Shown in pieces: positions 9,086 to 20,170 of a stretch of 64,000 nt of DNA. The stretch is taken from the NCBI GenBank assembly GCA_028688955.1, contig JAQTXD010000002.1, forward strand, positions 1 to 64,000, written 5' to 3'. Under the pieces are notes generated by a model. That model had not been told where the DNA came from. It ran no database searches and saw only the letters and a program-made list of their open reading frames with translations. The stretch comes from Desulfuromonadaceae bacterium (GTDB lineage Bacteria > Desulfobacterota > Desulfuromonadia > Geobacterales > Pseudopelobacteraceae). A program made the position numbers and the translations under genes. Position 1 is the first letter of the stretch, and each line of letters starts with the position of its first letter.

Positions 9086-10447
9086 CTACTCGCTCCGGTC
9101 ACTCAGATTTTCAAAACGGGTATGTTCGCCAAAAAAGGCCAGACTTACTGTGCCGATAGCACCGTTACGCTGCTTGCCGATAATCAGTTCGGCGGTACGC
9201 TCATGCCCCTGGGTGCAGGAATTGTCCCGCTTGCGGCACTGTTCGCAGTAGACGGCTTCACGGTAGACGAACATAATCACGTCGGCATCCTGCTCGATAG
9301 CCCCCGACTCTCGCAGATCACTCATCATCGGGCGTTTGTCGGCGCGTTTTTCCAGTTCTCGGTTGAGCTGGGACAACGCAACAACAGGAACACCGAGTTC
9401 TTTTGACAGCGCCTTGAGCGCCTGAGAGATTTCTGAAATTTCCTGCTGACGCGATTCGATCTTTGTCCCCGCTTTCATAAGCTGCAAGTAATCAATAATA
9501 ATCAGCCCGATATCATGTTCACTCTTCAGGCGACGTGCTTTTGAACGGAGTTCCAGAACACTGATGGCCGGAGTATCGTCGATGAAGATCCTGGCATCAT
9601 GGAGCACACCCGCTGCTCTGGTCAGTCGCGGCCAATCGGTGTCAAGGAAGTGGCCGGTGCGCATCCTGCTCAAATCAACACGGGCGATGGATGCCAGAAA
9701 GCGCATTACCAGATCCTCCTTCCCCATCTCGAGGGAGAATATGACTGCAGGAGTCTTCTTTTTACTCTCGGCGCTTGCATGCTGGGCGATGTTGAGCGCC
9801 AGGGTTGTTTTCCCCATGGATGGTCTGGCAGCAATGATGATCAGGTTACCCGGTTGAAATCCGGCGGTCATCAGGTCAAGGTCAGCGTACCCCGTCGGCA
9901 CTCCGGTGATGTGCTCTTTGCGGTCATGAAGCGATTTGAGGATTTTGAACGCCTCTTTAATCAGCGGCTGGATCGGGACATACTGGGGACGCAGCTTGTC
10001 TTCGCCGATTTCATAGAGATCTTTCTGGGCCTTGTCCAGCAGTTCGTTGACATCAGTCTGGTCCTCATAGCTGCGAGTGACAATCCCGGTGGCGATACTG
10101 ATCAATTTACGGTTGACCGACTTCTCTTTGACAATTTTACAATAGTACGTGATGTTGGCCGCAGTCGGCACATAATCCACCAGCATGAGGAGATAGGCGG
10201 CACCGCCGACCTCATCCAGTTCCCCCTTCTTTTTCAGGGTCTCGGTCAGGGTCACCAGGTCACAGGGCTCGCGCCGGTCCGACAGCTGCATCATCGCCAG
10301 AAATATTTTGCGATGCACTTCGCGATAAAAATCTTCCGGAGTGATAGTTTCCAGCACACGGTTGATTGCGTCGTTATCAATAAGAATTCCGCCCAGAATG
10401 GACATTTCTGCGTCAAGATTCTGGGGGGGGAGTCGCGGATCCGTCAT
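9086..10447 (-). CDS. dnaB: Replicative DNA helicase DnaB
   Basis: PPQNLDAEMSILGGILID, ARPSMGKTTLALNIAQ, GLIIIDYLQLM, LRESGAIEQDADVIMFVYR. Confidence 0.97.
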   Translation of the reverse strand: MTDPRLPPQNLDAEMSILGGILIDNDAINRVLETITPEDFYREVHRKIFLAMMQLSDRREPCDLVTLTETLKKKGELDEVGGAAYLLMLVDYVPTAANITYYCKIVKEKSVNRKLISIATGIVTRSYEDQTDVNELLDKAQKDLYEIGEDKLRPQYVPIQPLIKEAFKILKSLHDRKEHITGVPTGYADLDLMTAGFQPGNLIIIAARPSMGKTTLALNIAQHASAESKKKTPAVIFSLEMGKEDLVMRFLASIARVDLSRMRTGHFLDTDWPRLTRAAGVLHDARIFIDDTPAISVLELRSKARRLKSEHDIGLIIIDYLQLMKAGTKIESRQQEISEISQALKALSKELGVPVVALSQLNRELEKRADKRPMMSDLRESGAIEQDADVIMFVYREAVYCEQCRKRDNSCTQGHERTAELIIGKQRNGAIGTVSLAFFGEHTRFENLSDRSE

Positions 10448-10481
10448 TACAATTGTCCCTCGGTCTTCAGATTTTCATTTT

Positions 10482-11717
10482 TCATGCAGAGCCCACCTTC
10501 TCTCGACGGAGAAGATCACCCGCTTCGACCGGAAACGGTACGGTCAACAGAATGCGCGAATTGGGGTTTGCTGCCTCTGCCGGAGCCTCTGCACCCCGCT
10601 CAGAGAGCGCGTAAAACGGCGGCAGGATAAGGGCGTCACTTCGCATGCCCGGCCCGATAAACTCTATCGTATCGCCGACTTTGAGGCGATTGCGGACACT
10701 GACCAGAAGCGCCCCGTCACTCCGTACCTCGTCAACGACGCCGACAAAATCATGACTGCGTATGTACGCCGACTCATATTCCTGTCCCACAGTGCGCGGC
10801 TGACCGAAGAGGAAACCGGTCGTATACCCGCGGTGGCTCAGTTTGGCCAGTTCGTCAAGCCATTCGGGACGACAGAACCACCTGTCCGGACTATCCACAT
10901 ACTCATCCAGCGCCTGACGATACACCCGCAGCACCGACGCAACATAGTTGATCCCCTTCATGCGCCCTTCTATCTTGAGTGCATGAATGCCACTGGAAAC
11001 AAGAGCCGGAATATGCTCCACCAGACAGAGGTCACGGGAATTGAATATGAACGTGCCGTTTTCATCCTCCATGACCGGGAAATACTCCCCCGGTCGCGAC
11101 TCTTCCACGAGATGATAACTCCAGCGGCAGGGATGGGTACACTCCCCCTGGTTGGCGTCACGCCCGGTCAGCATGCTTGAAATCAGGCAGCGACCGGAAT
11201 AGGAGATACAGAGCGCCCCGTGCACAAAGGCTTCAAACTCCATTTCCGGAACGTTTACCCCCGTTTCCCGGATATTATCGAGACTCATTTCACGGGCTAG
11301 GTTTATACGGCGAACACCCTGCCCCTTCCAGAAGCGGGCGGAACGCCAGTTTATGGTATTGGCCTGGGTCGAAAGATGCAGTTCACGCTCCGGAGAAACC
11401 TGGCGAACTGCATCAATGACCCCTGGATCGGCAACGATATAAGCATCGAAAGGGAGCGGAGCAATGTGGTCCAGGTACTCCTCCAACTCGGGAAGAGATT
11501 CATTGCGCGGATAACTGTTGATCGTCAGATAGGCTTTGACTTCCCTGGCATGGCAGATATCAAGTGCCGTTTTCATCTCATCAACAGAAAAGTTGTCAGC
11601 CTTGTTGCGGAGGCCAAAAGACTCACCACCAAGGTACACGGCATCGGCACCGTAATGTATCGCAATCTTAAGTTTTTCCATATTACCGGCCGGGGCCAGC
11701 AGTTCAGGTCTCAGCAT
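10482..11717 (-). CDS. Peptidase U32 family protein (TrhP/RlhA-like)
   Basis: MLRPELLAPAGNMEKLKIAIHYGADAVYLGG and EAFVHGALCISYSGRCLISSMLTGRDANQGECTHPCRW; start moved in from the 11819 ORF boundary. Confidence 0.9.
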   Translation of the reverse strand: MLRPELLAPAGNMEKLKIAIHYGADAVYLGGESFGLRNKADNFSVDEMKTALDICHAREVKAYLTINSYPRNESLPELEEYLDHIAPLPFDAYIVADPGVIDAVRQVSPERELHLSTQANTINWRSARFWKGQGVRRINLAREMSLDNIRETGVNVPEMEFEAFVHGALCISYSGRCLISSMLTGRDANQGECTHPCRWSYHLVEESRPGEYFPVMEDENGTFIFNSRDLCLVEHIPALVSSGIHALKIEGRMKGINYVASVLRVYRQALDEYVDSPDRWFCRPEWLDELAKLSHRGYTTGFLFGQPRTVGQEYESAYIRSHDFVGVVDEVRSDGALLVSVRNRLKVGDTIEFIGPGMRSDALILPPFYALSERGAEAPAEAANPNSRILLTVPFPVEAGDLLRREKVGSA

Positions 11718-11877
11718 GGGGGAGTTCCAATAAAAAGTCCTGGGCGGTACGCTTGATTCGCGGGGAATGGATGCTATCATAATCAGCCGGTCAATAAAAC
11801 TGAAAAGGCACCTATTCACTTGACAAAGCGTGCTATATCGCTTTAATTATGAAAAACATGCGTTAAATGGGGGTATT

Positions 11878-12606
11878 ATGCCGTCACAGTGCCGTTTCAT
11901 TCCATATCTCTTCGTGTCTCTTTTGCTGTCAGGGTGTGCTGCCAATGATCTGATGGTCAAGAGACAGGCGGAGGCGGATGCAAAGATAGAGTTTCTGATC
12001 CAGGCTTCAAAAAAGGCGGACCAACGGAACAACGAACTCGCCGCATTGCTGCAGGCGCAGGACGGGCATACGCAGTCGATAGCCGGTGACATAAAGCTGC
12101 TGAAAGAGGAAAATCGCCTTCTGCGGGCTTCCAGCGACGAACTTTCCGCTAAAGTTGCAAACCTTGTCAGACAATCGCAAACCCCAAAGGTGGAAGTAGT
12201 CAATCAACCATCCCCATCCAAAGCCATCAGAGAATCCGGTCCACCTGCAGAGTATCTCAAAGCATTCGGACTATACAGCGCCAACAATTTTTCGTCAGCA
12301 ATTGAAGCATTTGAGGCGTTCCTGAAAAATAGCCCCGAGAGCGAATACGCCGCCAATGCGGTGTATTGGATAGGAGAATGCCACTACAGCCTGTCGGATC
12401 TCCCCAGGGCAAAAGATGCTTTTTTTAAGGTTACCGACAGCTATCCGAAAAGTGCCAAAACTCCGGACGCGCTCTTGAAACTCGGCTATACGTTATCGGC
12501 AATGAAAGAAAAGGAGAAGGCTACGGCCATCTTTGAGAGAATTGTCACCTCATATCCCAGCAGTCTAGCTGCGATAAAGGCCCGAGAGCGCCTGAACGCC
12601 CACTGA
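11878..12606 (+). CDS. YbgF/CpoB-like lipoprotein with C-terminal TPR repeats
   Basis: Lipobox LLLSGC, coiled coil, TPR pattern (YLKAFGLYSANNFSSAIEAFEAFLKNSPESEYAANAVYWIGECHY). Confidence 0.8.
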   Translation: MPSQCRFIPYLFVSLLLSGCAANDLMVKRQAEADAKIEFLIQASKKADQRNNELAALLQAQDGHTQSIAGDIKLLKEENRLLRASSDELSAKVANLVRQSQTPKVEVVNQPSPSKAIRESGPPAEYLKAFGLYSANNFSSAIEAFEAFLKNSPESEYAANAVYWIGECHYSLSDLPRAKDAFFKVTDSYPKSAKTPDALLKLGYTLSAMKEKEKATAIFERIVTSYPSSLAAIKARERLNAH

Positions 12607-12638
12607 ACCTGACCTGTTACGCATAAAAGGAGATCTAC

Positions 12639-13661
12639 ATGAAAATACGATCGTTGTTGCTGTTGGCTCTATTAGCCGTGCCGACTGTTATTTTTGCTGC
12701 CGGACAGGATGAACCCACGATCTATGTCATCAAGCAGGGCGATACCCTCTGGGGGCTCTCCGAGCGTTTCATTAAAGATCCGAACTACTGGCCGAATATG
12801 TGGGCAAAAAACGGTCAGGTAACCAATCCGCATTTTATTTATCCGGGTCAGAAGGTGCGCATTTTTCCGGACAGACTGGAGTTCATTCCCAAAGAGCGGA
12901 CAGAAGCGGCGGATGTGAAAAAGCCGGCTGCTACCACACCGGCTGCTGCAGTTGCTGAAGCGATTCAGGAGGTTGCTGCAGAAAAGACCTACACGCTTTA
13001 CGGAACCGAGGGCTTTCTCGTCGATAAAGACTTTAAACCTGCCGGTGTAGTCATCGGAGCTCAGCATGATCGGATAGTTACCGGCATTGATGATATCGTT
13101 TATACGGACATTGGTTCCGCTCAACACGCAGGTGGCGATAAATTCTCAATCTTCAGCAGAGACGTTGTTGTCAAGCACCCGATTAATAACGAAGAGATGG
13201 GGTACAAGCTGATCCCGCTCGGTTCCCTGCAGTTGACCGACGTAGAGCAGAAATCGTCACGGGCAATTATTACCTCGTCATCCAAAGAGATCACCCCGGG
13301 TGCCTACCTGCTTCCGTACAAGGAAAGCCGCCGCAAGGAAATCGCGCTCAAAAACACCAGGGTCGATCTTAAAGGGTACATTATCGAAAGTCAGGCTGGG
13401 GCCAGCATCCTTGCCTCAGGGGATATTGTCTATATCGATCTCGGTTCCAGTCAGGGGGCAGAGGTCGGCAATATGCTCTACGTTGTCCGCGATGTGACGA
13501 TTGACCAGCAGTATGTTCAGGGGCGAATTGATAAATTGCCACAGGAATTGCTGGGAGCGCTGGTCATCCTTGATACCGGCAAAAAAACGTCTACCGCACT
13601 GATTGTCAAAAGCATCGATACGATTTACAAGGGCGACCGGATCATCAGCCAGACAAAATAG
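12639..13661 (+). CDS. LysM domain-containing secreted protein
   Basis: Signal peptide then YVIKQGDTLWGLSERFIKDPNYWPNMWAKNGQVTNPHFIYPGQKVRI. Confidence 0.85.
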   Translation: MKIRSLLLLALLAVPTVIFAAGQDEPTIYVIKQGDTLWGLSERFIKDPNYWPNMWAKNGQVTNPHFIYPGQKVRIFPDRLEFIPKERTEAADVKKPAATTPAAAVAEAIQEVAAEKTYTLYGTEGFLVDKDFKPAGVVIGAQHDRIVTGIDDIVYTDIGSAQHAGGDKFSIFSRDVVVKHPINNEEMGYKLIPLGSLQLTDVEQKSSRAIITSSSKEITPGAYLLPYKESRRKEIALKNTRVDLKGYIIESQAGASILASGDIVYIDLGSSQGAEVGNMLYVVRDVTIDQQYVQGRIDKLPQELLGALVILDTGKKTSTALIVKSIDTIYKGDRIISQTK

Positions 13662-13678
13662 CAGAACAGGTTCTATTC

Positions 13679-13706
13679 AAAGACCGGCCTGGGCCGGTCT
13701 TTTTTT
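13679..13706 (+). terminator. Intrinsic terminator after the LysM gene
   Basis: AGACCGGCC-TG-GGCCGGTCT followed by T-tract. Confidence 0.85.
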
Positions 13707-13731
13707 GTCACGCACGGCACAAGGTGTTGAA

Positions 13732-14823
13732 ATGGTAAATTATTATTGGATAGGCCTAAAAGCTGTTCCCGGTATCGGTAATGTTGCCTTCCGACGCCTG
13801 TTGGAGCATTTCGACACTCCCGAAGCCGCGTTGAAAGCGTCTCCGGCAGCACTCACCGGCATCAGGGGGATTACTCCAGCAATCATTGACGGGATCAAAA
13901 ACGGTGCGTGGCATAGTTTTGCCGAGAAGGAATGCCGGCGGCTTGAGGCAAGCGCTGCACATCTGGTCACGTACATCTCATCCGATTACCCCAAGTCTCT
14001 GTTCGAAATACCCGACCCACCCCCGTTTCTGTATGTAAAGGGAGAACTCCGCTCCCGGGAGCTTTCAATCGCCATTGTCGGCTCACGCCGTGCAACCTCC
14101 TACGGACTGATGACAACCGGCAGGCTTGCCGGGGCGCTTGCCAGCAGCGGAGTGTGCGTCGTCTCGGGAATGGCCCGTGGTGTCGATACCGCAGCTCATA
14201 GAGGGGCGCTTCAGGCCGGCGGGAGAAGCATCGGCGTACTGGGGTGTGGTGTCGATAACGTGTATCCGCCTGAAAATCGCCCGCTCTTCGAGGAGATGAC
14301 ACAGAAGGGGTGTCTTGTGTCCGAGTTCCCGCTGGGAACCCTGCCGCTGGCCGAAAATTTTCCTCGGCGGAACCGGATCATCAGCGGACTTTCCAGCGGC
14401 GTGCTCGTTGTTGAAGCCGCCGAAAAAAGCGGCTCGCTTATCACTGCCCAGTATGCACTCGAGCATGGTCGAGAAGTGTTCGCCGTACCGGGAAACATTT
14501 CGTTTGCCACCAGTCGCGGCTGCAACCGCCTCATCAAACAGGGAGCAAAACTGGTGGACTGTGTTGAGGATATTCTTGAGGAACTCCCGGCATGCACCCG
14601 TATTTCCGATGACACTCCTCTGCTGCTGCCTCCACCGCGCACGTTTGCCCTGACGCCGAAAGAGGCGGCCATTTACGAATTGCTTGCCCGCTCGCCGCTG
14701 CACATTGATGACATCATTTCCCAAACTGAATTGACAGCGGGGGAGGTTTCCTCTATGTTACTGCACCTTGAACTCAAGGGGGCGGTAACAGCGCTACCCG
14801 GCACACATTATGCGGTAGCATAA
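13732..14823 (+). CDS. dprA: DNA-processing protein DprA
   Basis: AIVGSRRATSYG, VSGMARGVDTAAHRGAL, FPRRNRIISGLS motifs; start at MVNYYWIGL. Confidence 0.93.
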   Translation: MVNYYWIGLKAVPGIGNVAFRRLLEHFDTPEAALKASPAALTGIRGITPAIIDGIKNGAWHSFAEKECRRLEASAAHLVTYISSDYPKSLFEIPDPPPFLYVKGELRSRELSIAIVGSRRATSYGLMTTGRLAGALASSGVCVVSGMARGVDTAAHRGALQAGGRSIGVLGCGVDNVYPPENRPLFEEMTQKGCLVSEFPLGTLPLAENFPRRNRIISGLSSGVLVVEAAEKSGSLITAQYALEHGREVFAVPGNISFATSRGCNRLIKQGAKLVDCVEDILEELPACTRISDDTPLLLPPPRTFALTPKEAAIYELLARSPLHIDDIISQTELTAGEVSSMLLHLELKGAVTALPGTHYAVA

Positions 14824-14887
14824 CGAAATTTTCATATGGCTTTTTACGGTACATTTCTAAATAAATCCTAAGGATACCTACTATATT

Positions 14888-17191
14888 ATGTCGAAAAACC
14901 TTGTAATCGTCGAATCCCCTGCCAAAGGGAAAACCATAGAAAAATTTCTCGGGCCCGACTTTAAAGTCCTCGCCTCGTTCGGACATGTTCGCGCACTTCC
15001 AAGCAAGCAGGGCTCGGTGGATATTGAAAAGGGATTTGAGCCAAAATACCATGTGCTTCCTGAAAGCAAAAAACATCTCGATGCAATTACAGCGGCACTC
15101 AAGGGGGCAGACAGACTGCTGCTTGCAACTGACCCCGACCGGGAAGGGGAAGCAATCTCCTGGCATCTTCTGGCCGCTCTCGGACTCGACAAAAAGAATC
15201 CCGGTATAAAAATCCAACGGGTTGAGTTCCATGAAATCACCAAAGAGGCAATTCTGCACGCCGTTCAGAATCCCCGCGATATTGCCCTTGATCTGGTAAA
15301 TGCCCAGCAGGCCCGGTCAATTCTGGATTATCTGGTCGGCTTCACTCTCTCTCCGTTTCTCTGGAAAAAAATTCGCTACGGGCTTTCCGCCGGACGGGTC
15401 CAATCAGTGGCACTGCGCCTGGTATGTGAACGTGAAAAGGAAATTCTGGCGTTTAATGAACAGGAGTACTGGACAGTTGCAGCCCGCCTGGGTGTCCCCG
15501 CCGGTCAGGAGTTCAAAGCGGGTTTGGTTGATGTTGGCGGCAAGAAACTCGGCAAGTTCGATATCCCGGGTGAAGAGATTGCTACAGCACTGAAAGCCGC
15601 ACTGCAATCAGGCAGTTACTCGGTAGCCAAGATCACCAAAACGGAGAAGAAACGTAACCCGTCACCACCTTTTACCACCTCAACCCTTCAGCAGGAGGCA
15701 TCACGCAAGCTCGGATTTTCGGCAAAGAAAACCATGTCCACGGCACAGAAGCTCTATGAGGGGATTGATATCGGCGAAGAAGGCACCGTTGGTCTGATCA
15801 CCTATATGCGAACCGACAGCGTCAATCTCTCTACCGTGGCGCTGCAAGATGCTCACGATGTGATCTCTGCGGCCTACGGTAAAGAATACGCCGTGGCCAA
15901 GCCACGGATATTCAAAACAAAATCAAAGAACGCTCAAGAAGCCCATGAAGCGGTTCGGCCAACGTATATCTCTAAAACCCCGATCGAGCTTAAAAAGTTT
16001 CTGACACCGGACCTGTATAAGCTGTACGAACTTATCTGGAAACGTACGGTTGCCTGCCAGATGGCCGAAGCGCTGCTGGATCAGACATCCGTTGACATCG
16101 CCGCAGAGCTTTCCGTCCCTCCCGCCACCGGCCCGTTTGCCGGTTCAAAAAAAGCCGGTCTGCGTGCCGCCGGGACGGTGATCCGTTTCCCTGGCTTTAT
16201 GAAGCTGTACATCGAGGGACTCGACGATCAGGATGAAGAAAAAGAGGGACTTCTACCGGCGATGACCGAAGGTGCCCCGCTCAAGCTTCATGAAATTCTT
16301 CCCGAGCAGCATTTTACCCAGCCACCGCCTCGCTATACCGAAGCAACTCTGGTCAAGACTCTCGAAGAATACGGGATCGGCCGCCCTTCAACCTTTGCCT
16401 CGATCATGAACACACTGATTGAGAGGAAATATACCCGTCTTGACAAAAAGCGCTTTTTCCCGGAAGACGTCGGCATGGTTGTCAGTGATCTGCTAACGGC
16501 ACATTTTGAAAAATATGTTGACTATAATTTTACCGCCGGCCTGGAAGAAGAACTGGATCAGGTATCCCGGGGCGAAAAAGAATGGAAGCCGCTGCTAAAG
16601 GAGTTCTGGGAGCCGTTTATTACCCTTCTGAAGCAGAAGGAGGGCGAAGTTAACAAGTCCGATCTGACGACAGAAGCGACAGAAGAGGTCTGTCCTGAAT
16701 GCGGCAAACTGCTCGTGGTAAAGCTCGGCAAACGTGGTAAATTCATCGCCTGTTCCGGTTTTCAGGAAGGGTGTAAATACACCCGCAACGTCGATCAGGA
16801 CGGCGAAATTGTCGAACCGGTTATCTCGGAAGAGAAATGCGAAAAGTGCGGACTGCCGATGCTGATCAAGGATGGCCGTTTTGGAAAGTACCTTGCCTGC
16901 TCCGGCTACCCGGCCTGTAAAAATATCCAACCGCTGATCAAGCCGGTCAGCACCGGCGTTGTCTGCCCGGAATGCAAAGAAGGGGAGCTGACAGAGAAAA
17001 AATCCCGCTTCGGCAAACTGTTTTACTCATGTAACAAATACCCTCAGTGTAAATTCGCCTTGTGGGATCTGCCGGTGGAAAGCCCCTGCCCGAAGTGCGG
17101 CTTCCCGCTTCTGGTGAAAAAGATCTACAAACGTAAAGGGGAGTTTTTGAAATGTCCCAAAGAGGGTTGCGATTACAACAGCAGCGAGTGA
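14888..17191 (+). CDS. topA: DNA topoisomerase I
   Basis: LVIVESPAKGKTIEKFLG, DPDREGEAISWHL, TYMRTDSVNLS, three C-terminal tetracysteine zinc motifs. Confidence 0.97.
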   Translation: MSKNLVIVESPAKGKTIEKFLGPDFKVLASFGHVRALPSKQGSVDIEKGFEPKYHVLPESKKHLDAITAALKGADRLLLATDPDREGEAISWHLLAALGLDKKNPGIKIQRVEFHEITKEAILHAVQNPRDIALDLVNAQQARSILDYLVGFTLSPFLWKKIRYGLSAGRVQSVALRLVCEREKEILAFNEQEYWTVAARLGVPAGQEFKAGLVDVGGKKLGKFDIPGEEIATALKAALQSGSYSVAKITKTEKKRNPSPPFTTSTLQQEASRKLGFSAKKTMSTAQKLYEGIDIGEEGTVGLITYMRTDSVNLSTVALQDAHDVISAAYGKEYAVAKPRIFKTKSKNAQEAHEAVRPTYISKTPIELKKFLTPDLYKLYELIWKRTVACQMAEALLDQTSVDIAAELSVPPATGPFAGSKKAGLRAAGTVIRFPGFMKLYIEGLDDQDEEKEGLLPAMTEGAPLKLHEILPEQHFTQPPPRYTEATLVKTLEEYGIGRPSTFASIMNTLIERKYTRLDKKRFFPEDVGMVVSDLLTAHFEKYVDYNFTAGLEEELDQVSRGEKEWKPLLKEFWEPFITLLKQKEGEVNKSDLTTEATEEVCPECGKLLVVKLGKRGKFIACSGFQEGCKYTRNVDQDGEIVEPVISEEKCEKCGLPMLIKDGRFGKYLACSGYPACKNIQPLIKPVSTGVVCPECKEGELTEKKSRFGKLFYSCNKYPQCKFALWDLPVESPCPKCGFPLLVKKIYKRKGEFLKCPKEGCDYNSSE

Positions 17192-17214
17192 TCAGCATAT
17201 TTTCCAGTTTGCCA

Positions 17215-17280
17215 GAGGCACGGGTAAAGCGGTATTCGGTCGACAGACCGAACCTCCACTGAAGCCCGTGCCTCACTGTT
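17215..17280 (+). terminator. Nested inverted repeats with short T-run between topA and trmFO, probable terminator
   Basis: Outer stem GAGGCACGGG/CCCGTGCCTC and inner stem TTCGGTC/GACCGAA, followed by ACTGTTTTT. Confidence 0.5.
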
Positions 17281-17298
17281 TTTACAAAGGAAAACCTG

Positions 17299-18609
17299 AT
17301 GTCTGAGAAAAGCATAACTATCATCGGCGGCGGCCTTGCCGGATGTGAAGCAGCCTGGCAGGCCGCACAGCGCGGCATCTCCGTTGTCCTTCACGAAATG
17401 AAACCCCGGCGCTTCTCTCCCGCCCACGAACTCCCGGGCCTGGCAGAACTGGTCTGCTCCAACTCCCTGCGCGGCATCTCTCTTGACAACGCGGTGGGCC
17501 TGCTAAAGGAGGAACTGCGCCGGTGCGATTCCCTGACAATGGCAGCAGCCGAGGCGACGTGCGTGCCGGCGGGAGGGGCCCTGGCGGTTGATCGCGGGCT
17601 CTTTTCCGCATACGTTACGGGGAAGATCGAATCTCATCCGCTGATCCGCATAGAACGAGGTGAACAGACCGGCCTCCCGGCCGAGGGGGTTGTCATCATT
17701 GCCTCCGGACCGCTGACAAGTGACTCTCTGGCGGACTCTTTGTCCCGCTTGACCGGCGATCGGCTTTATTTTTATGATGCCATAGCTCCGATTGTTGCTG
17801 CCGAATCCCTCGATATGGGCAAAGTATTTGCCGCTTCGCGCTACGGCAAGGGGGATGGCGATGACTATCTTAACTGCCCACTGGATGAAGCAGAATACCT
17901 GTCGTTTATCGATGAGCTCAATCGAGGCGAGAAAGTTCCGGCCCGTGACTTTGAAAAAGCAGTCCACTTTGAAGGGTGCATGCCGGTGGAGGAACTGGCG
18001 GCGCGCGGCGTTGAGACCCTGCGCTTCGGGCCGATGAAGCCGGTCGGATTGCTTAACCCCCACACCGGCCATGAGGCCCATGCCGTTATCCAGCTGCGTG
18101 CCGAAAACCGGGAGAAAACCATGTATAATCTGGTTGGCTTCCAGACAAAACTGACCTGGCCGGAACAGCGCCGCGTATTCAGGATGATTCCGGGATTGGA
18201 GAATGCCGAGTTTATCCGGCTCGGTTCAATGCACCGCAATACATTCATCAATTCTCCGGCACTTCTGGAGGCGACACAACAGCTGAAAAGTGACCCCCGC
18301 ATTTTCTTTGCCGGACAGATCACCGGTGTTGAAGGATATGTGGAGTCGGCTGCCAGCGGTTTTCTCGCCGGCATTGCGGCAAGTCGTCTGGTTCAGGAAA
18401 AGCCGATAGCGTTGCCTTCTCCTGAAACCGCCCTGGGTGCATTGATGCATCACATTACCAATGCTGATGTCAAACATTTCCAACCGATGAACGTAAACTA
18501 CGGACTGTTCCCGGAACTTTCGGGAAGAATCAGGAAAAAGGAACGTCGCCAGAAACTGGCTGAGCGTGCGCTGGTCGCACTTGAAGAGTGGAAGCTACGG
18601 AGTAACTGA
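17299..18609 (+). CDS. trmFO: Methylenetetrahydrofolate-tRNA-(uracil-5-)-methyltransferase TrmFO
   Basis: [56 protein letters not shown]. Confidence 0.95.
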   Translation: MSEKSITIIGGGLAGCEAAWQAAQRGISVVLHEMKPRRFSPAHELPGLAELVCSNSLRGISLDNAVGLLKEELRRCDSLTMAAAEATCVPAGGALAVDRGLFSAYVTGKIESHPLIRIERGEQTGLPAEGVVIIASGPLTSDSLADSLSRLTGDRLYFYDAIAPIVAAESLDMGKVFAASRYGKGDGDDYLNCPLDEAEYLSFIDELNRGEKVPARDFEKAVHFEGCMPVEELAARGVETLRFGPMKPVGLLNPHTGHEAHAVIQLRAENREKTMYNLVGFQTKLTWPEQRRVFRMIPGLENAEFIRLGSMHRNTFINSPALLEATQQLKSDPRIFFAGQITGVEGYVESAASGFLAGIAASRLVQEKPIALPSPETALGALMHHITNADVKHFQPMNVNYGLFPELSGRIRKKERRQKLAERALVALEEWKLRSN

Positions 18610-18753
18610 GAAGGTCAAAACCAGGCTGCTTGATTAATAGCTTGAAACTTGACGGTCTGATTGTTTAGTATAATGGAGTAGTATTTCCCTTCTGGTGTTT
18701 GAGGACGGGCGCCTCCAATAAGCTGTTGGTTTCTGTTTATAAAAGGATTTGTC

Positions 18754-20034
18754 ATGGATAGTAATAGAATTGATCCCCTCAAACGGGTTGAAGATCAGCT
18801 GAAAAAATGTGTTAAATGCGGTGCCTGCCGTCAGAACTGCCCCGCCTTCACCGCTTTCGGGCGGGAACCGGCGGTCGCCCGTGGTAAGGTGGCTCTTGCC
18901 CAGCATATCCTGAAAGACGATATCGATCTTGATGACCAGACCTATATCGCCATGTCCAAGTGCCTCCTCTGCGGCAGTTGTGTCGACAAATGCCCTAATG
19001 ATGTGCCGACCGATGAAATCGTTATTGCCGCCCGTGAATCTCTGGCACAAAAACGTGGATTGACAACATTCCATGCAGCCGTCGGGCAGGTCATCAAAAA
19101 CCGGGCACGTATGAAGATGGGTGCCAAAATGGCTTCCGTTCTCGGTCCGCTGTTTTTCAAAAAAGTCCCCGAAACATCCGGACTCCGCTTGCGCTTTCCT
19201 CTACCGTTCGTAGGCAACACTCGCTTTATTCCTGAAATTGCCAAAAACAGTTTTATCGATCAGCACCCCGAGGTCATACCCGGAGAACCGGGAAAACCAC
19301 GTATTGCTTTTTTTGTCGGATGTATGACCAATTTTGTCTATACCGACGTCGGTGAAGCAGCTTTGGCTCTGTTTCGCCACCTCGGCTGCACAATCATCAT
19401 TCCCAAAGGGCAGCAGTGCTGCGGCCTGCCGGGGATGTCAGGCGGTGATATTGCGACGGTACGCGACCTGGCAGAAAAAAATCTGATCGAATTTGAAAAG
19501 TATGAAGCAGATTATGTCATGAGTGCCTGCGCAACCTGCGGCGGTGCCCTGCATCGGCTCTACCCGCTGGTGGTAGGAAAGCGCAATCCGGAGTTGCGGG
19601 AACGCCTGGAAATCCTGGCTAAAAAAACTGTTGATGCATCGCAGTTGCTGCGACAACTGGGGCTCGACCCGGTTGTGACCGGAGGAGGAGAAAACGTCCG
19701 GATAACCTATCATGACCCCTGTCACCTCCGTACCCACGGTGTAATAAAGCAGCCGAGAGAACTTCTTAAGAGTACTCCGGGAGTCGAACTGGTCGAAATG
19801 GAGGGGGCAGACCGCTGTTGTGGACTGGGAGGAACATTTAATGTCTATCACTACGATTCATCCATGGATATCAATAACGGTAAAAGTGAGGCCATCGTTG
19901 CCACGGGAGCCCAGGCCGTAGCAACCGGATGCCCGGGATGCATGATGCAGCTTTCAGACGGCCTGAAACAACATGGCTCAAACGTAGAAGTTGTACATAC
20001 GCTGCAACTTCTTGCACGCAGCATCAAACAGTGA
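18754..20034 (+). CDS. (Fe-S)-binding protein, glycolate oxidase iron-sulfur subunit (GlcF)-like
   Basis: Two 4Fe-4S motifs (CVKCGACRQNCP, CLLCGSCVDKCP) and two CCG-type domains (QQCCGLPG, DRCCGLGG). Confidence 0.85.
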   Translation: MDSNRIDPLKRVEDQLKKCVKCGACRQNCPAFTAFGREPAVARGKVALAQHILKDDIDLDDQTYIAMSKCLLCGSCVDKCPNDVPTDEIVIAARESLAQKRGLTTFHAAVGQVIKNRARMKMGAKMASVLGPLFFKKVPETSGLRLRFPLPFVGNTRFIPEIAKNSFIDQHPEVIPGEPGKPRIAFFVGCMTNFVYTDVGEAALALFRHLGCTIIIPKGQQCCGLPGMSGGDIATVRDLAEKNLIEFEKYEADYVMSACATCGGALHRLYPLVVGKRNPELRERLEILAKKTVDASQLLRQLGLDPVVTGGGENVRITYHDPCHLRTHGVIKQPRELLKSTPGVELVEMEGADRCCGLGGTFNVYHYDSSMDINNGKSEAIVATGAQAVATGCPGCMMQLSDGLKQHGSNVEVVHTLQLLARSIKQ

Positions 20035-20170
20035 AATTTTCCGGCAAATGGTTTATTACCCGAGCTGTTGTTATTTAGTCTGCACTGAAGGAATTTTATT
20101 GACATTATAAAGCAAATTGTATACAAACCCGCATTGAAACTGAGTTTTACTTTTATTGTCAGGGGTTTGA

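Noticed and set aside
9599-10630. 343-aa plus-strand ORF
   Set aside because: Antisense to dnaB, no coherent protein features
17215-17280. Nested palindromes after topA considered as a cruciform or regulator site
   Set aside because: Position after the topA stop and the T-run are more simply explained by a terminator
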